The position numbers and the translations under genes were made by a program. Below the pieces are notes generated by a model. It did not search any database. It worked only from the letters and a program-made list of their open reading frames with translations, and was not told where the DNA came from. Shown here in pieces: positions 5,411 to 14,111 of a stretch of 31,785 bases of DNA (the first letter of the stretch is position 1; each line of letters begins with the position of its first letter). Origin of the DNA: a virus; the IMG/VR virus record IMGVR_UViG_3300032516_000108, positions 1 to 31,785 of that record; one strand, 5' to 3'.

Positions 5411-7816
5411 ATGACTCTGACTATTCTCAGCAAGGACTCGAAGTCCAAGGTCCTTAGCGCAATAGGGCAGATCACTAAAAACCACCCGGCCACAGAGTTG
5501 CAGGTTCTGACTGGCCTGGATCAACTCCACCTTATAACCAGTAGCACCAGGGCCATTCTAAGTCTTGGTCCCCAGATTCTGGAGCAATTCCAGATGATGG
5601 GCGTTGTTCCAAAGGGACGAACAGTAACGGGCCTGCGCAAGACCACGTTCCTGTTCAAGACCATACCCACGTTGTTCAGCTATAACGTAGGGATTGCAGA
5701 AGTTGACTACGGATACTACGTAGATCTGCTGACGGACGTACAGCTTGCGTACAGGCTTGAACACACGGGCACTACCCACCCTATCACCGGAAAGTACGAG
5801 TACGTCCAGGACCTGTCCAAGGTCGTCCAGGAGGTCGTTACCCTGCTTCAAACCCAGGAGCACGTGGATCTGGCGATGGACACCGAGACTCTGGGGCTGG
5901 ATAGATTCCACCCAGAGGGGTATCTGGTCAGCCTACAGTGGTCCTGCAAGCCCGGTACTGCCCGGGTTCTGTACTTTCCAAACAAGGCCGAGAGCTTGAG
6001 GTTCCTGCTCAAGCTGGAGAACCAGGAACATTTACATTGGCTGCTGAATGAGCCACGGATTCGATTGGTTGGGGCCAATGCCAAGTACGACACCGAATGG
6101 ATATACGAGCAGACTGGCATAGGGTGTACCAATCTCAGGTTTGACACCACGTTGGTAGGGTCGTTGCTGGATGAAAATCGCAGCAATGGTTTGGATGTCC
6201 ATGCGAAGATCTACACCGATGGGATGGGCGGGTATTCGGACGAGTTCGACAAGAACGCCGATAAGTCCAGGATGGATCTGGAGTACTTGAAGAGCCCAGA
6301 GAAGTTCTTGGCGTACTCCGGGGGAGACCCGGATGCCACCTTGCAAGTAAAGCATGCCCAGAGATTGGAGTTGCTGGAAGACCAGCAGCTAACTGGGTTC
6401 TATGTGAACATCCTGCACCCTGCGGCGAGGGCGTTCGAACATGTAGAGCGTACAGGGTGCTTGGTGGACTCCCAGGCGTACGCCGAATTGAATAGCGAAC
6501 TGAAAGTAGACCTGAATCTACAGGTCAACCGAGTGAAGCAATTGATTGGAGGGATCCTGGCGGTTAAACACCATGATCCAAAAGTAGAGGGAGGTCTGAA
6601 CCTGACCAAGGCCAGCCTGATTACGGATTTCATGTTCACACCCCGAGGTCTGAATCTAAAGCCGTTGATGGTGACCGAGAAATCGAAGAGCCCGAGTACG
6701 GCCATGGAGCATCTGCTGATGTTCAAAGACCACCCAGAGGCCCAGGAGTTTGTTCAGGCTCTGAGTGAGTACAGCAGTACGAACAAGACCAGGAACACCT
6801 ATGTTACTGGGTTTTTGAAGCACCTTAGGCCCGATACCCGATTTCACCCCAGCTACTGGTTTTTTGCCGGGAACAAGGATGAAGGGGAGGGCGGGACCAA
6901 CACCGGCAGGCTCAGCGCCAAGGACCCTGCTTGGCAAACTTTACCCAAGCACACGAAGTGGGCCAAACCTTTGCGTCGGTGCATGATCGCCCCACCAGGG
7001 TACGTGATCGGGGAGTTCGACTACAGCCAGGGAGAGTTGAAAGTTATGGCCTGTTTGGCTAACGAACAGGAGATGATCAGTGCGTATTTGAATGACATGG
7101 ACTTGCACGTGCTCACTAGCGGCACGGTCCTGGGCTATACGTACGAGGAGATGCTGGCCCTTCAAGTTACGGACCCGGAGAAATTCGAATCCGTGCGTCA
7201 GTTGGGCAAGGCCGGCAACTTCGGGCTGATCTACGGCATGGGTGTTGATGGGTTCGTGGAGTACGCGCGCACGACCTTCGGAGTGAAGCTCACCAAAGAT
7301 CAGGCTGCTGATTTTAGAACCGGGTTCTTCAATACTTACTCAGGCCTCGTTACCTACCATCAGACGTACAAGGCGTATGCCAAGAAGCATGGATTTGTTC
7401 GAAGTCCTCTAGGTCGGGTTCGGCATCTGCCGTTGATCAACAGCCCCCACAATGAAGTACGGTCCAAGGCCGAGCGACAGGCCATCAACAGCCCCGTGCA
7501 GGGCGCGCTATCGGACATGACCATCTGGTCTATTGCCGAACACAAGCGGGCTCTCAGGCACATCCAGGCCCCGTGCTTTGGGGCAGTTCACGATGCCGGG
7601 TACTACTACCTGCCAGAGGATCAGGCAGAGCAACTGGCCAAGATCATAGTGGAAACGATGTCCAATCTGCCGTTCGATCTGGTAGGTTGGAAGCCCCAGT
7701 TGCAGTTCACGGCGGACGCGAAGATCGGGCCGAACATGGCGGACTTGAAGAAGTTGAAGTTCAATATCAGCGAGCCCTATAAGGGTCCTGCGCAATTGAT
7801 TGCACAAACCGCTTGA
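5411..7816 (+). CDS. polA-like: Family A DNA polymerase with 3'-5' exonuclease
   Basis: Protein of 801 aa that replicates phage DNA in the cytoplasm. The exonuclease motifs are present: D157-T-E159 (MDTETLG), NAKYDTEW, and YSGGDPDATL, so proofreading is probably active. Polymerase motif A is DYSQGELK (D537), and motif B is RQLGKAGNFGLIYG (R596, K600, F604, YG). Motif C is VHDAGYY: the catalytic Asp (D728) is kept, but the usual Glu of the HDE triplet is Ala. The F in motif B matches Phe762 of E. coli Pol I, which disfavours ddNTPs. About 140 residues before the exonuclease domain match nothing I recognise. There is no 5'-nuclease domain. The start lacks a clear Shine-Dalgarno site. The last codons include a GCAATTGATTGC site, and the stop lies within the next -35 box. 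Confidence 0.95.
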   Translation: MTLTILSKDSKSKVLSAIGQITKNHPATELQVLTGLDQLHLITSSTRAILSLGPQILEQFQMMGVVPKGRTVTGLRKTTFLFKTIPTLFSYNVGIAEVDYGYYVDLLTDVQLAYRLEHTGTTHPITGKYEYVQDLSKVVQEVVTLLQTQEHVDLAMDTETLGLDRFHPEGYLVSLQWSCKPGTARVLYFPNKAESLRFLLKLENQEHLHWLLNEPRIRLVGANAKYDTEWIYEQTGIGCTNLRFDTTLVGSLLDENRSNGLDVHAKIYTDGMGGYSDEFDKNADKSRMDLEYLKSPEKFLAYSGGDPDATLQVKHAQRLELLEDQQLTGFYVNILHPAARAFEHVERTGCLVDSQAYAELNSELKVDLNLQVNRVKQLIGGILAVKHHDPKVEGGLNLTKASLITDFMFTPRGLNLKPLMVTEKSKSPSTAMEHLLMFKDHPEAQEFVQALSEYSSTNKTRNTYVTGFLKHLRPDTRFHPSYWFFAGNKDEGEGGTNTGRLSAKDPAWQTLPKHTKWAKPLRRCMIAPPGYVIGEFDYSQGELKVMACLANEQEMISAYLNDMDLHVLTSGTVLGYTYEEMLALQVTDPEKFESVRQLGKAGNFGLIYGMGVDGFVEYARTTFGVKLTKDQAADFRTGFFNTYSGLVTYHQTYKAYAKKHGFVRSPLGRVRHLPLINSPHNEVRSKAERQAINSPVQGALSDMTIWSIAEHKRALRHIQAPCFGAVHDAGYYYLPEDQAEQLAKIIVETMSNLPFDLVGWKPQLQFTADAKIGPNMADLKKLKFNISEPYKGPAQLIAQTA
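7792..7803 (+). promoter_or_regulatory. 12-bp dyad site 1 (GCAATTGATTGC)
   Basis: Perfect copy on the + strand, in the last codons of the polymerase gene (codons CAA TTG ATT GCA), 9 bp upstream of the -35 box at 7813. Half-sites are GCAAT and ATTGC with a TG centre. This is one of six perfect copies. Confidence 0.7.
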
Positions 7817-7841
7817 CAATCTATTTTTTCTGTGGCATACT
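7813..7841 (+). promoter_or_regulatory. Sigma70-type promoter after the polymerase gene
   Basis: TTGACA at 7813-7818, 17-bp spacer, CATACT at 7836-7841. The polymerase stop TGA (7814-7816) lies within the -35. The spacer ends with TGTGG, giving an extended -10-like TG. It drives the genes from 7876 to the terminator at 9348. Confidence 0.8.
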
Positions 7842-7875
7842 AAGGCCATAAGATTACCACTACGTAAAGGAGTGC

Positions 7876-8214
7876 ATGATGGACTGGAAACAGGTAGACC
7901 AAGAGTGGGATGACCTCAGAAGCTCTTTCTGGGTTCTGCTCGAAAACTTGAGCGCGGCCAGGGCCGAACAAGGGCGTCTTCAAGTAAGTTCGATACCGGA
8001 TCAGCCGTTGCTCAATGCCATCCATCGGGCCGAAAATCTGGAGTATCAAATGAAGAACATGATCACTCTCACTCTGGAACAGATTCGTAGTGGGCAAACT
8101 CCACTCTTCAAAGCACTACTGCTGCAAAACAAGTTTTCCCAGGTGCTGACCAATATCCGTGAAGAGGATCGGCGTGAAGCAGAACTCAATGAGAAGAAGG
8201 AGAAATCGGAATGA
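7876..8214 (+). CDS. Unknown 112-aa helical protein
   Basis: ATG 7876 (or in-frame ATG 7879) follows AAAGGAG at 7866-7872. The protein is almost wholly helical, with alternating charged and hydrophobic residues (WDDLRSSFWVLLENLSAARA, then NIREEDRREAELNEKKEKSE), and probably forms a coiled coil or helical bundle. It contains no Cys and no membrane segment. No family is recognised. ATGA overlap with the next gene (8211-8214) suggests the two are made together. Confidence 0.7.
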   Translation: MMDWKQVDQEWDDLRSSFWVLLENLSAARAEQGRLQVSSIPDQPLLNAIHRAENLEYQMKNMITLTLEQIRSGQTPLFKALLLQNKFSQVLTNIREEDRREAELNEKKEKSE

Positions 8215-9056
8215 GACCCGAAGAAAAAATCAGATGGACCAAGGCTGAGTGGTTGCAACTGGCGGAAGAATGCCTGAAACGCAATGGCTATGGGGCCTGG
8301 AGAGTGTCCCCTGTCGCCGCAATTCGTGCGGTTCAGACCATCTTGCCGAAAGACAGGCAGAGGTCGAACATGAAAGGGGCTGACAACATAAAGCCATTGG
8401 CCGCGCTGCTTTCACAGTTGAGGGCAAGAGGGCCTGTTTTGCATGCTCCCGCACCGCCCGTGTTGCCCCCGGCACCGTCCCCTGCACTGCCCCCGGAGTC
8501 GATCCCTGTACGTGACATGCTTCCCAGGGCCGGGCCAAGTTTTTCTTTGTCCCCCGAGCGTACCGTTACTGACGTGCTCAGTACTTTCCTCGCAGATGTT
8601 CTGGTGGAGTCGGTCAAGAAGTTGCTTACCAACGGAGACATCGCACGGATGTTGCGCAGTTTGCAGAATGGGGTTCTGCCTCAGATGGCGGTGGACAGTG
8701 CCCCACGACACAATCCCATGGGCATGTCCGCTCCACGGGAAAAGAAATTGGAGTGTTTGGTCTGTGGGTTCAAGGGCCATCAACAGTCTGAAATCAACAC
8801 TCGCACGGCTCAGTTAGGGCGACTGCATATCCGCTTTTGGTATGCAGAGAGTTCGAACGAAAATCTCACTGTGCTGAAACACAAGGCCGAGTCTTCGGAT
8901 GTGGTGCTGTTCACGATGGAGGCCAGTAGTCACAATGCCGTTGACGTGGTAAAGTCCATGCACAAGCGCATTATTCGAGTCACCGGGGGCATGACCACGA
9001 TGCTGGAGATGTTGCAGAAATTGCAGGATGAACAACTGCTTGACGTTCAAGCCTAG
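8211..9056 (+). CDS. DUF2325-domain protein with helical N-terminus
   Basis: Protein of 281 aa, ATG 8211, with AAGGAG at 8197-8202. Residues 1-55 (RWTKAEWLQLAEECLKRN, then AIRAVQTILPKDRQR) look like a small helical, perhaps DNA-binding, unit. Residues 78-110 are a Pro-rich linker. Residues 180-275 match the DUF2325 pattern: an N-terminal strand with a Gly-His-Gln turn (CGFKGHQQSEI), a central strand with SSDVVLFTMEASSH and NAVDVVK, then a strand and helix (RIIRVTGGMTTMLEMLQKL). DUF2325 is a Rossmann-like domain of unknown function found in bacteria and phages. Its fusion to a possible DNA-binding part suggests a regulatory or DNA-linked role, but this is inferred. Confidence 0.7.
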   Translation: MRPEEKIRWTKAEWLQLAEECLKRNGYGAWRVSPVAAIRAVQTILPKDRQRSNMKGADNIKPLAALLSQLRARGPVLHAPAPPVLPPAPSPALPPESIPVRDMLPRAGPSFSLSPERTVTDVLSTFLADVLVESVKKLLTNGDIARMLRSLQNGVLPQMAVDSAPRHNPMGMSAPREKKLECLVCGFKGHQQSEINTRTAQLGRLHIRFWYAESSNENLTVLKHKAESSDVVLFTMEASSHNAVDVVKSMHKRIIRVTGGMTTMLEMLQKLQDEQLLDVQA

Positions 9057-9057
9057 G

Positions 9058-9294
9058 ATGCTTAGGATTCATAGTTCAGCCATGCTCTACTATTTGCTGC
9101 ATCAGTCTCTCGCCCAGATGTTTCGACCCCTGGGGTTGATCCGGGCACCCTTTTGGGAGCTTATCTGGAGTTATGAACCAGAACCCAAGAGGAACCAGAG
9201 AAAACTAGCCTCGGTCGAGGCCGCGCCGGTGGACCGAGGTAAGTGCCCTGGGCGTTGTCCGAACTCGCGCCAAAAAACCGGACCATTACCTTAA
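9058..9294 (+). CDS. Possible small protein (78 aa), uncertain
   Basis: An ORF starts one base after the DUF2325 stop (ATG 9058, with a second in-frame ATG at 9082). The N-terminus is hydrophobic and aromatic (MLYYLLHQSLAQMFRPLGL) and the C-terminus is basic. No good ribosome site is seen, only TAGGA very close to the ATG. No family is recognised. It fills the space before the terminator, but coding is not established. Confidence 0.35.
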   Translation: MLRIHSSAMLYYLLHQSLAQMFRPLGLIRAPFWELIWSYEPEPKRNQRKLASVEAAPVDRGKCPGRCPNSRQKTGPLP

Positions 9295-9347
9295 AGGTAC
9301 CGCCCCCAGCGCGCTAAAGTCTGGACAAAGCCTGTGTACAGGTAATA

Positions 9348-9372
9348 GGGGCCTTCCGGCCCCTTTTCTTTT
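9348..9372 (+). terminator. Rho-independent terminator before the late genes
   Basis: Stem GGGGCC (9348-9353) and GGCCCC (9358-9363) with loop TTCC, followed by TTTTCTTTT. It should end transcription from the promoter at 7813 and insulate the portal operon. The interval 9295-9446 otherwise holds only the promoter at 9392 and a dyad CCTGTGTACAGG at 9331-9342. Confidence 0.9.
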
Positions 9373-9391
9373 GGGCAGTGCCCGGTATAGA

Positions 9392-9420
9392 TTGCACGCT
9401 GGGGTGGAAGGCCATAGAAT
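9392..9420 (+). promoter_or_regulatory. Candidate late promoter for the head operon
   Basis: TTGCAC at 9392-9397, 17-bp spacer, TAGAAT at 9415-9420, immediately after a terminator and 26 bp before the portal ATG. The spacer begins with GCTGGGGT, similar to GGTGGGGT in the promoter at 20706 and GGTGGGAT at 16436. Confidence 0.6.
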
Positions 9421-9446
9421 GCCTGCTCTATCCCCTGGAGTGTGCA

Positions 9447-11249
9447 ATGGCTGTATCGATAAAGACCAAACCGGCAACCTCTGCTGCTCCCGACTCCCCA
9501 GTATTGACTGTAATCGCCAAGGTAATCAAGGGCGATACGTACATGGTCATGGCGGATGCCGCTAAAGAACTGGAAGACGAGTTTGCCAATAATGGGCTGT
9601 ACACCGGGGAGGGAAGTACTCTAGCCATACTCCCCCCATATCCCCCCAGGAGTCTCCTTTCCCTGGTCACACATAACAATGTGCTGAACCAGTGTGTGCA
9701 GGCTATGGAAGTGAACATCGATGGCACTGGTCATGAGTTTGTTTCGGCAGAGGAGGGTGGAACTGTTGATGAGAAGGAAAAAAGTGCGGCTGCTGACTTT
9801 TTTAATGAGCCCTACCCAGGCCGATCATTCATAAGTCTGCGTAGGGACTTGCGCAGAGACCTGGAGTCCATCGGGTACGGGTTCTTGGAAGTACTTCGCA
9901 CCATGGGTAAGGAAGTAGCGGCCCTCAGGCCCATGGATGCCCAGACTATCAGGCTGGTGAGACTGGGTAAGCAGGTACCCATGAAACGCATGGTAAAGCG
10001 TGGGGGCAAGGACGTGGAGATCACAATCAACGAACGTCCTCGCCGGTTCATGCAGATATTCAATGCCCAGCACCGGCAGTATTTCAAAGAATTTGGCGTC
10101 CCTCTTAGTTTGAGTCGAACTACTGGGGAGTGGGCCGAGGATGGCAAGTCTTTTCCCGTGGACGAAGAAGCCACTGAACTCATGTTTTTTGGCGTGGACA
10201 AGGACGCCAGTGGGCCGTATTTCGTACCCAGGTGTATCAATCAATTACCGGCTGTGGTTGGAAGCCGCAAAGCCGAGGAACAGAACTTGGAATTTTTTGA
10301 TAGTGGGGGTATGCCACCGGCCATCATCTTCATTCAGGGTGGGGCTCTGGCTGGGGAAAGCGCTGCACAGCTACGAACGTACCTGAGCAATGCGAACAAG
10401 AAAAAGGGTCGGGCGGTTGTCGTGGAGCTTGCTAGTAACAGCGGGTCGCTGGAAAGCTCGGGCACGGTATCTGCCAAGGTGGAGCGCTTTGGGGCAGAGC
10501 GGGCGAACGACAGCATGTACGCCAACTACGATAAGGCTGCGGAGGAGCACGTACGGGTTGGTTTTAGATTGCCTCCGTTGTTCTTGGGATTGTCTCAGGA
10601 CTATAACTACGCCACGGCTGTGACCGCCTATCAAGTGGCAGAGGCCCAGGTGTTTCAGCCTGAGCGTGTGGAATTCGATGAGCGAATCAACAAGTCCTTG
10701 ATTAAGGCCCTGGGTTGGAAGACCTTGAAATTCAAGAGCCTGCCGATCACCATCAAGTCCGTGGAAGAGACTTTCAAGGGCTTGGCCTTGCTGGATGGAA
10801 AAGTGGATCCAGAAGAATTTGTTATGGAGGTGAACAAGACCATTGGTTCGGATCTGGAGTACAAGGAGCCCCCAGAGCCACCGCCTGCTGCGGAGCCTTT
10901 GATCGATCCCCATACCAATCTACCGTACACCGAACCAGTAGCCCCACAGGTGCCCCCTGCTGGTCCAGGAGGCACTGTGGTGCCACCCAAACCTAAACCC
11001 CAGGTGGTGGTGGTGCCGATCAAACCCCCAGTGAAAGCGGCGAAGACCGAGCGCTTGCAGTTGATAAAACTCGCTAGGGCCTGGGCCGAGGTCGAGGGCC
11101 TGCTGGATCCGATGCTGCACCTGAACGAGGGCGAGGTCGAAGTGGTTCGGAAATCAGTAGAAGACCTGGGTACTGAGGACCGAGTGCTGCTCACAGAATT
11201 AGTGAGAGAGTATGCTCGGCCTGCTCCAGCGCGCGGACATGACCACTGA
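9447..11249 (+). CDS. Phage portal protein
   Basis: Protein of 600 aa from ATG 9447, with GGAG at 9437-9440. The frame is open upstream, but the promoter and terminator place the start here. Portal-like features: an N-terminal region with LLSLVTHNNVLNQCVQAMEVNI, FFNEPYPG, RRDLRRDLESIGYGFLEVLR, and a core with AEEQNLEFFDSGGMPPAIIF and PPLFLGLSQDYNYATAVTAY, the usual clip/stem pattern of HK97- and SPP1-like portals (compare PBSX XkdE). The C-terminus is Pro-rich (about 495-560), then helical. The portal forms the dodecameric DNA channel at one capsid vertex. It overlaps the next gene by 38 bp. No terminase gene lies before it, which is unusual. Confidence 0.85.
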   Translation: MAVSIKTKPATSAAPDSPVLTVIAKVIKGDTYMVMADAAKELEDEFANNGLYTGEGSTLAILPPYPPRSLLSLVTHNNVLNQCVQAMEVNIDGTGHEFVSAEEGGTVDEKEKSAAADFFNEPYPGRSFISLRRDLRRDLESIGYGFLEVLRTMGKEVAALRPMDAQTIRLVRLGKQVPMKRMVKRGGKDVEITINERPRRFMQIFNAQHRQYFKEFGVPLSLSRTTGEWAEDGKSFPVDEEATELMFFGVDKDASGPYFVPRCINQLPAVVGSRKAEEQNLEFFDSGGMPPAIIFIQGGALAGESAAQLRTYLSNANKKKGRAVVVELASNSGSLESSGTVSAKVERFGAERANDSMYANYDKAAEEHVRVGFRLPPLFLGLSQDYNYATAVTAYQVAEAQVFQPERVEFDERINKSLIKALGWKTLKFKSLPITIKSVEETFKGLALLDGKVDPEEFVMEVNKTIGSDLEYKEPPEPPPAAEPLIDPHTNLPYTEPVAPQVPPAGPGGTVVPPKPKPQVVVVPIKPPVKAAKTERLQLIKLARAWAEVEGLLDPMLHLNEGEVEVVRKSVEDLGTEDRVLLTELVREYARPAPARGHDH

Positions 11250-12594
11250 TCTACGGGCGTACTTGGATCTGGAGGACCTCCTAGTAGGCAGGTTGCAAAG
11301 TGAATGGGCGGATGAAGCACGTACCTTTCAAAAACAAGTTGAAGACGCTATCGCGGTTGAAGATTGGGCGGCAGCGACGGCCGCCGCAGAAGAGATCGAC
11401 CTTAGTGCGGTGGGTGAGCGCTCCAAGGATTTTGCGTACGCGGTATTTAAGGGGGCAATTGATTTCGGTGCTCAGGTGGCTGCTGGGGGACCGGCGCTAG
11501 TCACGAGCCTGGGGTTCGATCAATCGCTACGAGCCTCTGTAAACCAGTTGTTGAAGTACCTTGAGTGGCAAGCTACTGCCCAGGCTCAGGAGTCGGCCCT
11601 GCAATCAATTGCACAGGCTCAGCAGACGCTGGTACAGAAGTTCAACCCGTACCATGACGAACTAGGGCAGTTCACCTACAAAGAGTATGCAACCCATGTG
11701 TCGATAACCGGCATGTTCGCTGGTAGGCAGAACGTGGACACCTACAAAGCCAGAATGCGGATTCAGACCAATAAGTTTGGGCCTGATGCCCAGGACAAGC
11801 ACCTGGAGATCATCGGAGCATTACAGACTGTCGTCGAAGATCAGTTGGCCAACCCAGAGTATGGCTACAGTGAGAGTGACGCTGCCTACCTTCGCGGTGA
11901 CCGTGCTTATGCTATGGACGTGTTTCAAAACCGTGTAGAAGAGGTACTTGGATTCAAGATCAGAGATGACCGGCACCCAGAGACCGGTGAGTACCTGTAC
12001 CACGCTACTGAATTCAAGCTCGATACAGTTGCAGGCCAGAGAAAGTATGCGAGAGCCGCTCTGGAGATGATGGCCGGGGCCTCTGCGGTTCGAGATAATC
12101 AGGTCAGCCTGAGAATCGTCACCGAGCGTCGGGACTTTGTAATCGGAGACATGCGCGGTGAGTACGCTGGGTCGTACACCCCCGAGACTGGCAGAATTGA
12201 CTTGTACAGTGCCCACGTCAAGAACGAGACCGCGCTGTTGGGCATCCTGGCCCACGAAGTGCACCACCATAAGTGGACTTCAGTTTCTCAGAGTTCCAAA
12301 GGCCGAGAGTTTGAAGAGGCCTGGATGGACGTTAGGCCAGAGGCCCGAGACCCGAAGACGTTCTACCACCCGGCCAAAGCTGATCTAGCATCGTCTGATG
12401 GGGTGACGGACTATTCCAAGGACTGGTGGGCCTCTGCTGGCAGATCAACTGAAGTGCATCACAAGGCCGTGAACGAGACCTTGGCAGAGATAGCCACCCT
12501 GAGTCCCTCGGTACGGTCCAAGACCGTGGCCCCGGCCTGGCAAGACCTGTTCAAGTTGATGAACAACCTGTACGACCAGCAGGGCCGTCCATGA
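11212..12594 (+). CDS. Head-associated protein with linker motif and HExxH metallopeptidase-like domain
   Basis: Protein of 460 aa. ATG 11212 lies inside the portal gene, after GAGAGAG. Residues 1-140 are helical and Ala-rich. Residues 141-160 (VQKFNPYHDELGQFTYKEYA) are a linker also found in the next two genes. In the C-terminal domain, AHEVHHHKW (H348, E349, H352) fits HExxH, and NETLAEIA (421-428) supplies a Glu that could be the third zinc ligand, as in gluzincins. The protein is likely packaged in or near the portal, by analogy with MuF-type effector proteins that carry toxin or enzyme domains after such a linker. The activity is inferred: cleavage of a capsid or host protein are both possible. 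It ends in an ATGA overlap with the next gene. Confidence 0.7.
   Translation: MLGLLQRADMTTDLRAYLDLEDLLVGRLQSEWADEARTFQKQVEDAIAVEDWAAATAAAEEIDLSAVGERSKDFAYAVFKGAIDFGAQVAAGGPALVTSLGFDQSLRASVNQLLKYLEWQATAQAQESALQSIAQAQQTLVQKFNPYHDELGQFTYKEYATHVSITGMFAGRQNVDTYKARMRIQTNKFGPDAQDKHLEIIGALQTVVEDQLANPEYGYSESDAAYLRGDRAYAMDVFQNRVEEVLGFKIRDDRHPETGEYLYHATEFKLDTVAGQRKYARAALEMMAGASAVRDNQVSLRIVTERRDFVIGDMRGEYAGSYTPETGRIDLYSAHVKNETALLGILAHEVHHHKWTSVSQSSKGREFEEAWMDVRPEARDPKTFYHPAKADLASSDGVTDYSKDWWASAGRSTEVHHKAVNETLAEIATLSPSVRSKTVAPAWQDLFKLMNNLYDQQGRP
11601..11612 (-). promoter_or_regulatory. 12-bp dyad site 2 (reverse orientation)
   Basis: GCAATCAATTGC, the reverse complement of site 1, within the metallopeptidase-like gene (codons CAA TCA ATT GCA, QSIA). 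Flanking bases extend it to the perfect half-sites TGCAAT and ATTGCA. A near-copy with one mismatch (GCAATTGATTTC) lies at 11455-11466. Confidence 0.65.
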
Positions 12595-14111
12595 TCGAGC
12601 ACCGTGTAGTAGATGGTCGCCCGGTGAGCGTTCAATGGCTGACGGCCATGGGCAAGCCCTGCGAGAAAGACGACGCTTGGCTGATCAGGTTGATGTACGA
12701 CGATGGAGAGACCGGGTTGGTCGTGATCAACAGGACTCCAAAATCGGTGCAGAAGTTCAACCCCTACCACGACGAACAGGGCAGATTTTCAACCAAAGAT
12801 GCTGCTAACTTCCACTCCATTGGGGGTGTATTCGACAAACAACGTGCGAAAGCCGCCGAGTCTTCAAAGCAGAGGGCCGCTGCTATCAGGCTCGAAGCCA
12901 GGAAGCATCTAGAGAAGTACGTGGATTTCGACGCACCCATAGCCCGCATCCATGAATTGAATGCCAGGATCAAAGAAATAGGGGAGGAACAAGCAAAGTA
13001 TGGTTACGGCTGGGATCTGCCTCAATTGAGAGCCCTCCCAGTAGAAGGTGAAGGCTTTGGGGGCGTTAGCGAAGACGAGATTCGTGAGGCGTTTTCCGCT
13101 GAGCACTCTTCTGTGTACATGGCGATGTCCCGGTCCACTACCTTGAAGATCTTGGGTGGGGACACCATAAAGAATAGCCTGGAAACTGGAAGAGGCACAT
13201 TCAAGGTCATCGGGGAAGAGCGTGCGAAAAAGGAAAAAAAGTTTCTGGGCGTGCGAGCCGAGGTTTCAGATCCTGCCTCATTTCCAAAGTATGGATTTGT
13301 GGGCAAGAAAGGGGCCATGGTAGATCAGAACATCGTGGGCTTCGGGTACGGGGGGTTGTACCTGGAGTTCTCTGACACAGTTCGGAAGAGGACCACGGTG
13401 ACCATCGGTGATAGTTTTGACAGCAATTCTTCGGGTCAGTACAGGGTGCCAGCTCCTATTGATGCCGTAGGGGGCGCTCAATTTCATGGAGACGATTCCA
13501 CCAATCTGTTCGCCGTGGCTACGAGAGGCATCAGCAAGTTCAAGGAAAACAAACAGAACCGAAACGTTCGTGATCTGGCCATAACCTCCCCGTACATTGA
13601 AGCTCAAGTTTACGGACGGTTGGATACTGACAGTATTGCGGCCATTCATGTTGAATCCAAAAAAGACGCCTTGGCCTTGCAGGCTTCAATGAGAAAAAAC
13701 GGGTTGAACATCCCCATCAAGCCCACAAATACCCACACGGTATTGAAACGGCTGTCAGAATCGTACATAGGTGATTGGCAAAAGGTTTCTTCCAAGGATG
13801 TGGCTAACCTGGGAGATGACTACATTGCCAAAGGTTTCGAGCTTACGGGGGCTAATGTCTGGGCGTCTGGGTGGAGAAGCAGTCTTTCAAAGTTAAATTT
13901 GCCGAAGATCAAAGCTGCGATGACAAAGTACCCCTCTGCGAAAGATGTGCCCCCCAGTTTGAAGCGTGAACTCATGATCGAGTACATCGATGAGGGCCGC
14001 AAAGGTTCAGCCGGAACTCTGCCGAAAAATTTGCACAGAAAAGCCTCTGTAAGAGATGGGTTTACTGAGGACGTGTTCAACTCGTCCCTGTTGGAGAGGT
14101 ACCCTCAATGA
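12591..14111 (+). CDS. Linker-containing head protein with DUF3626-like C-terminal domain
   Basis: Protein of 506 aa from ATG 12591 (ATGA overlap). Residues 53-70 (VQKFNPYHDEQGRFSTKD) are the shared linker, preceded by a short N-terminal domain. The region about 200-370 contains GFGYGGLYLEFSDTVRKRTT, VTIGDSFDSNSSGQ and SPYIEAQVYGRLDTDSI. The pattern of an Arg-containing strand, a Gly-Asp-Ser turn and a late Glu-Ala-Gln-x-x-Gly strand resembles DUF3626 proteins and, more loosely, ADP-ribosyltransferase folds (catalytic Glu/Gln near the end). This is pattern recognition only. As with its neighbours, it may be a head-carried effector delivered into the host. The C-terminal 130 residues are helical and basic and unassigned. 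Confidence 0.6.
   Translation: MIEHRVVDGRPVSVQWLTAMGKPCEKDDAWLIRLMYDDGETGLVVINRTPKSVQKFNPYHDEQGRFSTKDAANFHSIGGVFDKQRAKAAESSKQRAAAIRLEARKHLEKYVDFDAPIARIHELNARIKEIGEEQAKYGYGWDLPQLRALPVEGEGFGGVSEDEIREAFSAEHSSVYMAMSRSTTLKILGGDTIKNSLETGRGTFKVIGEERAKKEKKFLGVRAEVSDPASFPKYGFVGKKGAMVDQNIVGFGYGGLYLEFSDTVRKRTTVTIGDSFDSNSSGQYRVPAPIDAVGGAQFHGDDSTNLFAVATRGISKFKENKQNRNVRDLAITSPYIEAQVYGRLDTDSIAAIHVESKKDALALQASMRKNGLNIPIKPTNTHTVLKRLSESYIGDWQKVSSKDVANLGDDYIAKGFELTGANVWASGWRSSLSKLNLPKIKAAMTKYPSAKDVPPSLKRELMIEYIDEGRKGSAGTLPKNLHRKASVRDGFTEDVFNSSLLERYPQ

Noticed and set aside
9331-9342. CCTGTGTACAGG dyad before the terminator
   Set aside because: A 5-2-5 dyad like the 12-bp motif but seen only once. It could be an operator, but there is no support beyond symmetry.
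10655-11320. 221-aa - strand frame opposite the portal gene
   Set aside because: Antisense to a well-supported portal gene, Pro/Ser/Thr-rich, no start site features.
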